A DNA stretch of 64,000 nucleotides from Letharia columbiana (Eukaryota > Ascomycota > Lecanoromycetes > Lecanorales > Parmeliaceae): assembly GCF_014066305.1 (NCBI RefSeq), contig NW_023501049.1, positions 705,001-769,000 on the forward strand, given 5' to 3'. Positions 20,288 to 31,839 of this stretch are shown piece by piece. The notes under the pieces were generated by a model that did no database searches, had not been told where the DNA came from, and saw nothing but the letters and a program-made list of their open reading frames with translations. Positions within the stretch are counted from its first letter, which is position 1; each line of letters begins with the position of its first letter. The position numbers and the translations under genes were made by a program.

Positions 20288-23200
20288 CTATACGCTAGGA
20301 GTATTATACTTTCTACTGTTGGAAAAGATATCCAGATTTCCTTCCAGATAGTTGTTGAGCAATTGGATAGTCAACGGGAGCTGATCGGTGTCGTCCTTCG
20401 GCACTGTAGCTTCATAGCTGCTGTACCGAAGTATTTTCGTCTGGAGCAGAACCTCAAAAACACTCCTGCTATCCTGATCCGAGACCGGCCCGTGGAAGAG
20501 TGAGCTCAAAGGGGCGAGGTGCGCGGACTGGGTGACTAGCTGCAGCCATTGCCGATAAGGCATCCGCTGAATATGTTCGCCCAGAGCTTTGACGATAGCC
20601 TCAAATGAAATGGTTTCCTTGTTGATGATATGCCGAATTCCAGTCTTCTTTTGCAACGAAAACCGATGGGCTAACCGAGCACAAAAATCTACAGGCGTAA
20701 GATCAATTTGCCAACTTTTTCCACCAATATCGTCGAAGTTAGGTGCGACCCCCATTTCTAGAATCGACGCGATTAGACGGATAGTGAAGTCATCTCGAGG
20801 ACATTTGTAGTTCCAAGTGCTGCCGAGCAGACGACCCGTCGAAGGACAAAAGCATGTCCGCCCAATCTTGCATATTCAAGTACCAGCTGCTCGGACACCC
20901 ATTTGGACTGTGCATATCCTGTCACGATGCCAGACTGCAGGTTGTTGACGGGGACTTCAATTCCGCAGTGAACTTTATTGCCGATGCCAAAGAATACGGC
21001 GAGGGTTGAGATGTAAGTCAGCCGCTTTTGAGTAAGGGTGCTGGCAAATCGGAGGATCTCAATGGTGCCGGTGATATTCGCTTCTTCCAGCTCGGCGAAG
21101 GGCGCTATTAAGCTGACGGCAGCCGCGGAGTGGTATATTGTGTCGACTTGTCTTGCAAGATACAGATACTCATTCGTGCTTAAACCGAGGAACGGTTTGC
21201 ACACGTCGCCACAAAAGGCGTCGAAACGTGAACCAAAGCTAGCCTCCCACAAGTCCCAAGTCTGGAGAGCAGCTTTGATGCGATTCCATGCGGTGCTGTT
21301 ATCTGGGGCGCGGACGATGCAGCTTACCCTGGTGCTTCCTGTACTTAGCATCTCTGCGAGAAGGTGGCTCCCAAGAAAACCTGTAGAACCTGTCAAGAAA
21401 ACATACTCTTGCCGACAGGATCTAGGTGCTCGTACATTGTAGACAATATCACGTGGAAGAATTGTTCGTTTCAGTAGGTCGTCAGGTGGTGGGCTTGCTT
21501 GCTGTTGCTGCTCCCCAATATGAGGTCCGCAAGATGACGTATCGAGATATCTCTTCGGTAGAATTGTCCAAATTGAATCTTGCAGCCAATAGACCCATTC
21601 AGACGGCGTAGGACCAATGATGCCTGCAGTGAGCTGCCACCCAGCTCCCCGTAGGTTGTTCCGGGCGACACAGCTTGCTCTGTCGGCAAATCCAGAGCCT
21701 CTAGTAATGCTGCTGCAATTTTCTTTTCAAGCGGTGTGAGAAGTGTCTCGCGACTAGAACGAAAACACCTAACTTTTTTGAACGCCGGGTCCGACAGAGC
21801 CTTGATATCCAATTTCTTGTTCGCAGATAATGGAAGGGCGTCGATGACTTCTATGACGCTTGGAATACTGTAAGAAGGCAGGTTTTTTCTCATGAGCTCT
21901 TTCAAATGCGCTGTGAGTGCCTCTCTGTTGACTGTCGAGCCCTCATGTGCAGGCACCACGTATGCGCATAAGCTGCGAATTGTCGCCACTCCTTGTGAAA
22001 TTACTACCACGTCAAGGACATTGAAAGTGCTGCGTATGACGTTTTCGACTTCTTCCAGCTCTATACGTTGTCCGTTCAATTTGATCTGCCTCGTGCAAGC
22101 CTTGCGTCCAAGGCACTCGACCTCTCCGTTGGGCAGAATCCTTCCAAGGTCCCCGGTTTTGTAAGAACGGCACTGACAAAATGAGTCATCTCTAAAACGA
22201 TCAGCGTTGAGTTGTGGCATATTGAGGTAGCCAGGGCGACTGACTCCGGGCCCCGTAGCGCATATCTCGCCAACTTCGCCATGTTAACAGGAATATCGTC
22301 ATCATCAAGAATGCTGATAATTGTGTTCAATATTGGGTTTCCAATCACTGATGCAGAGCACCCCGACGGGATTTGGCCGTCATAGTACACCCGCTTCGTA
22401 CTGCAGACAGTGGCTTCTGTAGGACCATAAGCATTGATCAATTTCCTCCCCGCACCCCAAGTCCTGATGAGAGACGCGTCAGCGGCTTCACCAGCAAGAA
22501 CAATGGTCTTGAAGTCTGGCAGGTGTTCCAACGTGCAGGTCCGGAGGACCGAGGGGGTGATGACTGAGTTGGTGATTCGATGCTGCGCAATGGTCTTCAC
22601 GAGATTGCCGGGGAGGATTTCCTCTTCTTCTGGGACATACAACGAAGCACCTAGCACCAGTGCGCCGTTGATGTCTCGTATCGAAGCGTCGAAGCAGAAA
22701 GGCGAAAATAGCAACACTCGATCGGAAGGCTCGATTTCGCGACTCTGTCGAATATCATCAACCAGATTGAAGACACTTCCATGCGTAATAGCGACACCTT
22801 TGGGATTCCCAGTCGTACCGGAAGTATAAATGATGTATGCCAGATTGTCATGATACGCTACAGATGACATGTCCGCGCTAGGATATGCCCTCAGCCTATC
22901 AATGAGTTCTTCTTCGTCTAGGCATATGGTCGTTCCAGCCTTCAATTTGAGAGACTTCTCCTCGATGATTTTCTTGACGGTGACAAGACAGGAAATTCCA
23001 CTGTCCGAAATCATATATTGCATTCTCTTAGCGGGCAGTGATTGGTCAAGCGGTAGATACGTAGCACCAATTTTCCAGCTCGCAAGCATGGCAACAACGT
23101 ATTCGATTCCCCTTTCCAAAGCAACAGCAACTACACACTCTAGACCGATTCCCAGAGAGCGTAGGTGACGTGCGAGCTGATTGACTCGCTCGTTCAAGCC

Positions 23201-23338
23201 GGCGTAGCTCAAAGTTCCGCAACGACTGACTAGAGCGAGCTTCTCTGGGTTTTCAGAGGCGACTTCTTCAAAAATTGCCGTGATGGCATGGCCTCGAAAA
23301 AAGCACGAAGGTCGATCTTCGAACATGGTCGCATGCAT
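20288..23338 (-). pseudogene. NRPS-like A-T-R enzyme (adenylation, carrier, thioester reductase), frame broken three times
   Basis: Family features are clear in consecutive but shifted frames. Adenylation domain: core A3 YTSGTTGNPKGVAITHG, FCFDASIRDINGALVLGASL, INAYGPTEATVC, then in the next frame ATGPGVSRPGYL and SYKTGDLGRI. Carrier domain with LGGSS (phosphopantetheine Ser). Reductase domain: FLTGSTGFLGSHLLAEML (NADPH), YISTLAVF, then TGYAQSKWVSE with the Tyr-x3-Lys pair. A-T-R enzymes activate an amino or aryl acid and release it as an aldehyde or alcohol. Shifts occur near 22280 (inside the adenylation domain), 21480-21520 (carrier-reductase linker) and 20838 (inside the reductase). None coincides with a plausible intron. 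The nearest usable ATG is 23338 (MHATMFEDRPSC). Either a decayed gene or a badly sequenced locus; I favour decay because neighbouring genes are intact. Confidence 0.85.
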
Positions 23339-24068
23339 CGTTCCGAGTGGGGAACGGTAATCTTGAATCCTCGAAACTAAATTAGGAAAGAATGGCAAGG
23401 AACTTGATTTTTTGGAGTCGTGAGCTATTTTGGCGTTCAATCAAATCTTCAGTCTCTATCGAGCCGGACTGTTTGAATAGAGTTTACTCTAACAGAGGGT
23501 AACCAGCAGTCTTCAGTACGATAAAGCTGTTGGGCCCTATACATACCAACTGCGTGCAGCACACAAAGGTGCGGGATATGAAGAACAAAAGCATTGTTGG
23601 AATTACAAAGAAGTTGAGATAATCGCACTAAGGACTTTGGACCTCGTCCATTGTGCGGGTGACACCCCCAAAGCTCCCAGATCTGACATACAGTAAACAA
23701 TTATGATGATACGCGGTTAGCGTTGTGCGGAAAGGCCGCACGTATGTTTCCTGATACTAGAGCTAGCAAACCCTGTGTTACTAGTACACGCAAGTAGGTG
23801 ATGGCAGTCGAACGTTGCGAATAGATCGTGAGGGCGTATCGCCGCTTGACACAATGCATTGGGATACAAAGAGATTGTCTTCCGCTTTGTCTTTTTGTGA
23901 GAGGTCTCTGTCGTTTCTGGGAAGGTCTTCATTTCGAATCGAGGGTTTTGAAGAAGCATGAGCATCTGCGTCATTGACTGAAGCTATTGCCCGCTTGGTC
24001 ACAATTTGATTGAATGCATCTCGCTATATCTGGTTCGTTAGGTTAGCCACGTCTTTGAAGAAACTAGA
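23339..24068. other. Intergenic, 0.73 kb
   Basis: Divergent upstream region between the broken NRPS-like gene and the unknown 404-residue gene. Minus-strand open frames at 23449-23700 and 23717-23974 show no recognisable protein character. Confidence 0.4.
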
Positions 24069-25283
24069 ATGGACAGCCGCTCGATCTTGGAGCAGCAGCT
24101 CGAAAGACTCCGAGAGCACACCGAGCCACCAACCTCTCAGCCTCGAACGCATATCGATGATTACAGTATCGAACACGAGCACGCTGTACGAGGGCTTCTA
24201 GGTCGCTGGAATGTCTCTACACCTCTTGTCTCGGAAAGCATTTCGGCAGCAGTCAAATGCCAGATAGTCAAGCACCGGAGGGTGCGAACAACGACAAGCA
24301 GAGTTGTGGAGATGGATGTGCGCGAGATCTTAGGCAATCACCCGCTCCCTGCGGCCGTATTGCGTATGCTTTTTGAGAAGCTGCATCGATTCTTCATCTT
24401 TGTGGAACGCAGACGACCAGAGCTGCTACCATCAGGAGTTAATACCATGCAGCTTGGAGACTTGCGTTCAAGGGCAAACCAACGACAACTTTTTCATACC
24501 ATTCGAAGCCTTCTAGGGCCCTTTCGCGTTCTTTTGCGCTATCTTTCAGAGTCAGATCAGGGTTCGGAAAACTCCTTCCTGCAAGAGCTCGGCAAGCTCG
24601 GCGTTATTGTACCAAGCGAAGTAGACAAGTTTGTTGCGATCGCAGCTTTTGGCGACACGGATGAAATTCTGTCTCCACCCGAGCATCTCCGTGAGGTCTG
24701 GAAGCCGGTAGGGAGGGAACGCGTAGCCCCTGAAGACGGTGGACAGCTTGGAGAATTTACCAAACAGCTCTGGCGGACACATTGGCGTGTGCGTGATTGC
24801 TACGGGCCCCCAATCTCAGATTTTGAGCTGAAAGCTCTCTTCGGGGTCGACGCGACACTCGCTTCGCATGCCGATAAACGCTTACCGTACGAGTGTGGAG
24901 CATACAAGTACACGCTGGCAGGGCAGGACCCTTTCGTGGTGGACTGTACCAACAAAGGTCTGTTCACAACTAGCGGACCATCGGGAACAGCGTATCGTTA
25001 CTCAAATCTGTGGCTAGTCCTTGGCGGACCTCGAGAGAAGCTGCCAGAGTTGAGGCTTACGATGGCGGCCCTGCTCCTTGGAGGCGTCCATCACTCGTTG
25101 GTTGAGGTCATAGCGGTTTGCGCGCCCATCCTTGGCCACGGGATGCCGAGGAGTTTGGAAGAGATGCTGAAGCAGCTAGTACCGCATGGATTGGAGCTTG
25201 AATGGAGAGGGGTATCACAAAGCATCACGCCAGAGGCTTTTCACAGCGAGCTGGGTGGTCGTCTGGAGGATCGACTTGCGTGA
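24069..25283 (+). CDS. Hypothetical protein, 404 residues
   Basis: Single uninterrupted frame from ATG at 24069 (MDSRSILEQQLERLREHTEP). I do not recognise a family. An N-terminal amphipathic/coiled-coil-like stretch is followed by a mostly helical first half (VLRMLFEKLHRFFIFVERR, RSLLGPFRVLLRYLSES). The second half is mixed (AYRYSNLWLVLGGPREKLPE, LTMAALLLGGVHHSLVEVIA). Three cysteines are scattered without a motif. No signal peptide; the hydrophobic patch AALLLGGVHHSLVEVIAVCAPIL could be a buried helix. It stands divergently beside the broken NRPS-like gene, but nothing links it to secondary metabolism. Length and absence of stops support a real gene. Confidence 0.7.
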   Translation: MDSRSILEQQLERLREHTEPPTSQPRTHIDDYSIEHEHAVRGLLGRWNVSTPLVSESISAAVKCQIVKHRRVRTTTSRVVEMDVREILGNHPLPAAVLRMLFEKLHRFFIFVERRRPELLPSGVNTMQLGDLRSRANQRQLFHTIRSLLGPFRVLLRYLSESDQGSENSFLQELGKLGVIVPSEVDKFVAIAAFGDTDEILSPPEHLREVWKPVGRERVAPEDGGQLGEFTKQLWRTHWRVRDCYGPPISDFELKALFGVDATLASHADKRLPYECGAYKYTLAGQDPFVVDCTNKGLFTTSGPSGTAYRYSNLWLVLGGPREKLPELRLTMAALLLGGVHHSLVEVIAVCAPILGHGMPRSLEEMLKQLVPHGLELEWRGVSQSITPEAFHSELGGRLEDRLA

Positions 25284-27068
25284 AGAGATGAGCAAGAATC
25301 TTCTGGTCTTGCGCTTCTAGTTTTATAGAAGGGCAATGCTGTTCAGGTTATTTGAGGTGTATTGATTCTTGAGGACGACAGGCTGGTGAGCCTGGGAATA
25401 GCAGTGGGAATTGAGCTTGAACTCAAGCTCTATCGATAGTAATGTCAATGATCTTGATGCTGGTGAACAGTGACGCGAATACAATCTCATAGAAGAATCA
25501 ACCAGTGTTCAGCATGCTAAGAGTTTTAGCGCATGTGCAGGACGTTTGATATAAGATAGAGAAAAGTCCGGCATATCACCATATGAGAAAAGGGTTCAGA
25601 TGTCGGATACCGTCCCGACTAATCTTACCTATAGGGCTGCCTTCCGGAAGTAGGGCTAGGGCTGCTACTAGTGCTATGCAGGACTTGTGGGGCCGACCTC
25701 TATATCCCTTTCAAGCAAACTGCTAATATATATAGCATTTTGATGTAGACGGAGAATGAGACTCTTCCCCGTAGACAATATACATGAACGCTTCTTCCTA
25801 CCACCACTACGGTACTCACGTCTACATAAGTCGACACGGAATCGGTTTCAAACTTTTGTTCCACCTCGAACGCCTTTCTGGGTATTGCAGCAATTCTCAT
25901 TGAAGCAACATTCTACGGTGACATCAAGGAAGAACCAAACATTACGCTGTTGTCTAATGCCGTTTTGAATTCTCTGCCGAAACTTCAAGATCAACGATCA
26001 ACAAGTGGAAGTCATTAGTTTCGGACAGTTGTTGTGAAACTCCAACGGGGAAAGCTGCATGCGCATGTAAGCGTGGCAGGGAGAAACCCGCACTCGCACA
26101 CATGGCCCGGCTTTCGGATTTCTCGAGTCATTGGGTTGGCTTGAGACGCGCACACCAAATTTTGGACCAGGTGCATAGATCTGTACAGTATATGTTCGAG
26201 ACGGACATATCTCCGGCATGTTTGCCAGGCATTTCTACTGGGAGCCCGGCACCATCGGTGTGGGACTGACTGCCTCTGCAAGTCATACGCTTGAGCTTCC
26301 TTCGGCGTGCCTATCAGACGTCAAGATAGTATGACATGCTTCAGGACATCCCAAGACATAGCTATTGCTGGATGGTTGTTGACCGTAAGGGAAGCGGAAC
26401 AAGGTCTAGAAATAGAATGATCTGCATGATACTCGTATCAGTCTCTTCGACTACTCTCACCATTCCGCACAAGACAACAATAACTGTTTGGAACAAATTC
26501 CAGCTTCACAGGCTGTTGAAGAGGAAGCCCAAAAGGACTGTGACATAGGCGCACGTACTGTAGCAGATTTATAGATGCGATTCAAGAGAGCCCCCAAAAA
26601 GTCTCCATTTACTCTCTCGTAAGCAACGGGCCAGGCGATCCTCACTTTTCCCGAACCTCGCATCTCAAGAATCAATTCACCCCGCGAAGTCCAACGTCTA
26701 CTTTTTACCACCCCAATCCCTCCCGTTTCAGCCTGCCCACCACGAGTATTCCAAACTAGATAATCCTGTTTTGAGACTCTCATTTGCGACCGCAGCACTG
26801 TTTCCTCGAATCAGCTCTCTCGCTTCCGCCTCACCTGTCGATCCATCGCCTTACCACTCAGCGGTCCTTCTCCTCTCAAACCAACCATCGATTCAATACA
26901 CACAGTATACCAGAGATCTAAGAGGCCTGCAAATCGTGACTAATATATGCTGTCGATGGAGGGGTGAAGGCTATGGCCTCAGAGACCTGGTGGCATGGTC
27001 AAAAGCACTATCCTGCGCGAATGGGCGAGGCATCATGGGACGCACAATTGCAATACACGCAGGGCTTG
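25284..27068. other. Gene-poor stretch, 1.8 kb
   Basis: No gene recognised. The segment 25600-25680 has short repeated AGGGCTGC/TAGGGCT words, as in decayed repeats. 26640-26950 is pyrimidine-rich and probably belongs to the promoter or leader of the next gene. Confidence 0.4.
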
Positions 27069-30000
27069 ATGGCAACCGCAGAGGCGAAAGGACAGTCAAG
27101 GAAGAGCCAGAAGCTGCCATGGCCATGCGATATATTACCAAGACGACCACCATGGAAGACACGCAGTTGCCAGGATACGCCTTCCACTTTTAACATCCTG
27201 CGAACGGTGTTACTGGCACTTTTCCTACCTATCAGACTTTCGACTGCCGCGTTCATTAATTTTGGCAACTGCTTGAGTCCGGATACCATCAACTCAAACA
27301 ACCCGGAGACTCTACAATTTGTGCCACTATTCGTCTGGGCCACTTTTAATACGAGTGCGAAGAGCTACAATCTCAATGTTACTGCTTATGGCAACGTCGC
27401 TGGAATTGCTACCCAGCAGCCGTATCCTAGTCAGACGGACCCGCAGTGGACGAATCCGAATGATACGGTTGGCAAAATTCCAGATGTCTATGGTTCAGGT
27501 CCAGACGCGCTGTATACCACTTTCACGACGGAATTCAATGTGCTGGACTACACACCCTATGCTCCTGACGCTGCGAGATTTTGCAACACTTCGTCTGTGA
27601 CAGCATGTCCAGTTGCCCCAGTCTTCAATTTCAACGGCACTGAGTAGGTCCTCTTTCTCATCCCCAAAACCACGAGTACTAATCATCTTGCCTGAAGAAG
27701 CAACATATCCGAGCTTCCTGGGATTACTGCCGCGCACGATCTGTATTCGAGCTATGCATTCACCTCAATCAACACCTTCCTTAGGCTCAAGTCCGGAGAC
27801 CCACATGCCGACCCGCTGGCGTGCATAGAAGCCAGCGTAACTCCAGATTTAGGGCACACTATCAGCAGGACCCTCACCTACCTGCCGCTTGTCGTCCTCA
27901 TTCTGGTTGCCATTGCAACAGCCACCGCGGCAATTTTCAGCCCTTGGGGTTCTACCGATGTCTTCAAGTTCACAAGCAACTACGGCAGAGATGACGATCT
28001 TCTACGACTGGTGACTCCCGGCTTCGGAGATTGTCTACAGTATATCCAGTTCATCGTCCTGATAGGATCTTTGAGCCTGAATTACCCAGGATTTTACCAG
28101 CCTGTGGTAAGCCAAGTGAGCTGGTCTGCACTCATGTTCAATGAGAGTTTCGTCACGCACGGCAGCGGTTCCCAAAGCCTCCTCGATGGAATATATGTGG
28201 CCAACGGATCCTATGGACTTGATAGGATGAGTCAATTGGTAGGAATGACCGCAGATAAGGATATATGGGCTGGTATGGTAATATGGCTTCTAGTCATCGT
28301 GGTGTCTGTTGTCACCCTGATACAGATCGGTTTCGCTTGCCGTTGGGCTTATCGATTCATCTCGGATACACGAGAAGAAGACCTTCGGCAAAAGAACCTG
28401 CCTTTCAGTCTTGGTAATGCAATCCGGGTTGTATTCAACTATTTTCTGCTACCTATTGTGGCGCTCTCGACTTTCCAGCTAGTCATCGCGGGACACTCTC
28501 CAGGCTCCACAGTAGGGTTTGCAACAGTCCTGCTTGTTGCCCTTATAGGCTTTGCAGGTTTTCTCCTGTGGTTGATAGCGACTACTCGTCCGCGATCGTA
28601 TTTGTTCGACGATCTCCCTACGGTCTTGCTCTATGGGCCCTTGTATAACACGTACTCGGACAACGCAGCTACCTTTGCCCTGGTCCCTGTCATGTTGACC
28701 TTCATTCGAGGAATAGCAATCGGTGCCGTTCAACCGTCCGGGATCGCTCAACTGGTTTTACTCGCAATTTGCGAAGTCATCAACATACTCACCCTGAACG
28801 CTTTTCGGCCATTCCACTCTCCAACGTCCATGAACGCGTTTCACACCTTTTTCGCCGTCGTCAGACTTCTAACGGTCCTTCTAAGTGTGGCATTCTTGCC
28901 CTCTTTAGGTGTCAAAGATGCACCCAGAGGTTGGATAGGCTACATCATCCTTCTCATGCACGCCATTGTGCTGGTATTTGGCTTCTTCCTCAATGCATGT
29001 CAAACTCTAATCGAGGTTCTCGCAAGATTGGCTGGTGCAGGAGGTGAAGAGGGCGTTGGTGGAGGGGCTGCCAGAGGAGGACTGGTCAAGGTGCGTCCAT
29101 CCAGTCCTTGATGAACTTTGTTGCTCGTCAATTCCCAAGATTGGTACGATTCTCCTGATTACAGCACTCACTCTTCGCGCATTATTTAGGTCTTCGGAAT
29201 GCGTCAACTCTCCCGAAGAAACCCTCGGCGTAGTGGCCGAGCACGTCAAAGCGTAACCTCTGACGCGGCTATACTAGCCCAGGAATCAGACCAGAAGTCT
29301 TTACAGTGGAACGGAGGTCGATCTCGAAGCATGTCAGGGAGCTCAGCAATTCTTTTGAACAGGCAAGGTACTAGCGATAACCGCACGAGTGTTGGGCTTG
29401 ACTCGGTCAGCGCTGGTGGTGCAGGAGAAACCCCAATATCTGGAGGGGCGAGCGCCTTTTCTTATGTTCCAGGTGGCAGCCAAGCTGCAGGCCACGGAGC
29501 AACAGCGGGTGGTATAGTCAATCTGAGAAATGCTGAAACGGCCGATCCGTATTATCGCCCACCGAGACAGAGAAGGACGACCATGGATGCGAATTCTCCG
29601 CAAGAGCGTACTCGAGGTTCGTGGGGAAGTCCTGACTGGGCCAACAGGCGGTGGAGTCACCACAGCCCTGACCTGGAAGGATCCCCTCAGCCAACAGAAG
29701 GCCCATCAGCATCTGGACGTGATACACCAATCCCAGCTCATTTGAGCGGGGCTCGTGATCGTTCTGACTCTGATGCGGAAGAACCACGGCAATCCAAGAC
29801 TGACTACGCAACAAGAGAAGTTGACTTCTACTACGGCGTGAGAGGACCTGCTCTATCGAACCAGCCAACTCGAAGGCTGAAGACGGGCCCCGCTGATCCG
29901 ACTGGGCCTGTGATATCTGCCTCCGGCTGGATCAAGAGTCTATTTGGTGGCAAGACCAAAGAGAAAGGGAAGGGTTTCGAGGTCGTCAGGAGTTCAAGAG

Positions 30001-30875
30001 CGCCGCCTATGGGAAGACAAACACCTTCAGGTGCAATTATACCGGGTGAAGAAGTTCGTTACTTGGATGAACCCGGTGTCAACCAGCCAGAGAGATCTCG
30101 TGACCTTGCCCTGAGCGATCAAGGAGATGCAATTGGGGCTGGTACCAGGCATCTGCCTGACGAAGAAAGCCCTGTGAGCAGCGAAGACGACGAGGGTGAC
30201 GACAGATCTCTTTCGGATGAAGACTGGCGGCCGAATCGAGAAAGTCAAATCTCACAATTTCCGCCTACCCTACCAAATATCGAAACCCCAGGAGGTATAG
30301 AGCTGCCAAGTCGAATTGCGTCTAAGGCAAGCTCAAGACCCACTCGTGAGAGTACGCGGAGAAGCACCAGACCGAGCATACCACGAAAGAGTTCCAGACG
30401 CGACTCTTCAACAGATTTGGAGAAGTTCGGTGCCAGGCTATCAACAGTAGCGCCTTCTCCACCAATCACTCCCAAAATTTCTGCCCACCAGCGTTTGCAG
30501 CCACCAGAAGACAACAGCAAGCGCTTTCCTTTCTATTCTCATCATGCCACCTCACCTTCCCAAGGCACCCAACTATCAGCAGGTGGGGATTCAATGAACT
30601 CCAGCATGTTCTCACCAGGAACCCGAGAAACTGATGAGGCTGGATACGCTCAGCATGCGAGACACTCTTCATCTGTACTTGGCTCTCTGGCTCCCGGTTT
30701 TCAACAGCTCGATCGGCCCACAAGCATGGGTTATGTGCAGCAACATCGAGCCAGCGACAATATCCACACTGCAAATTCGGATGGCCCATCAATGCTGGGC
30801 TCAAGCGCTGAGCTCGTTGACGACCCTGATCAAAGGAGTGTCAGTCCTGATGCCCAGCAAGCTCATGCTTTCTAG
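27069..30875 (+). CDS. TRP-like ion channel / flavin-carrier (FLC/Pkd2) family membrane protein
   Basis: Three exons (27069-27643, 27701-29090, 29190-30875), about 1216 residues. The first intron has a perfect TACTAAT-like branch. Order: an N-terminal hydrophobic signal (NILRTVLLALFLPIRLSTAA), then the ML-like extracellular domain starting FINFGNCLSPDTINSNNPET with N-glycosylation sites and paired cysteines. Then come about nine TM helices (from TLTYLPLVVLILVAIATATAA to IILLMHAIVLVFGFFLNACQ), the TRP-like core, and a ~550-residue Ser/Arg/Pro-rich cytosolic tail. Fungal FLC/Pkd2 proteins act in calcium handling, cell-wall stress and FAD/lipid traffic at ER or plasma membrane. Start is uncertain: 27069 is the in-frame ATG nearest the signal, but ATG 26973 is also in frame, and a spliced first exon would put the signal at the true N-terminus. 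Confidence 0.88.
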
Positions 30876-31839
30876 GCCAGCTCATTCCCTCGGCGTCACA
30901 TTATCCCATAGATTGGGTGCGAACCGAGTTTCTGTTTCTTTTTATCATTGTAAACGCAAAGGTGCGGTGGCCTTGTTTCCTCGAGGCAGAAGTCGAGCAT
31001 ATATTAGCGTTGCATGTGGCTACGAATCACTGGCTGGCGTTATCATTTTTATAGTATGCGCGATGGACAAAGGGCAATGACTGAGTGAGGAAAAGACTGT
31101 AGAATAGACACTGAATGTGTATAATAAACAGCTTGAGCTTTGCTCAGAGCATGAAACTAGAGAGGGTCGAAGACGCTGCTTACAACAATACCCACATAAT
31201 GCTCACGCATTCGGATCGTCTACTTCCACAGGTCACTGTGAGCTCCAAGCATGTGAAAGTAACGTTCCTTTGCTTTGTTTGATGTGATTATGGAGAAAAG
31301 GGGTCCGAGGGTCGCGTGCCGTCTTTGTAGCCGCCACGAGGTTGCGCGATTCCTTCACATGGCGAGAACTCCCAATATCACTCGACTCCTGCAATAGGAA
31401 TCAACTTGGGCTCGTCCATCATCAAGAATCCCAATGCAAATTGCGAGTCAATTGATGGTTGTTATGACGGCTCACACCATTCCCTAATATCTATTGTTTC
31501 GCTCTAGGCCTTGAACGACCAATCAACCTATCCTTATAGAGTATTCGAGTATCAACACGCCGACAAAGGCTTCTTATTACAACTACCTCTGCTGCCATCT
31601 TTGCGCATCTTGAAACTTCACCGCCCTCCCGTTAGACTACCGAAGTCAGCGCTCACGAAGTCCTTCCTCTGCAGCCTGGCCCTCGTCCTCCAAGGTTCTT
31701 CCTGGTATCTGTCGTCATTATTCCGAAAAACAACAAGCTGGATAACCATCACCGCCACTGTGCGAGGGCAAGTTTGAGGAACATTCCACCGTCTGGGGAA
31801 CGCCCTTACAAGAGGCCTAGATTGGCCTCGAAATACTTG
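30876..31839. other. 3' UTR and promoter between two plus-strand genes
   Basis: Contains a poly(A) signal for the channel gene (31123-31128) and the leader of the FYVE-RING gene. The frame of the latter is open upstream to 31774 without an ATG, so a short extra 5' exon is possible. Confidence 0.4.
31123..31128 (+). promoter_or_regulatory. Poly(A) signal of the TRP-like channel gene
   Basis: AATAAA 248 bp after the stop codon. Confidence 0.5.

Noticed and set aside
21482..21525. Frame change between carrier and reductase domains read as an intron
   Set aside because: No GT donor precedes the stop in the carrier frame and no acceptor restores it; a frame shift explains the sequence better.
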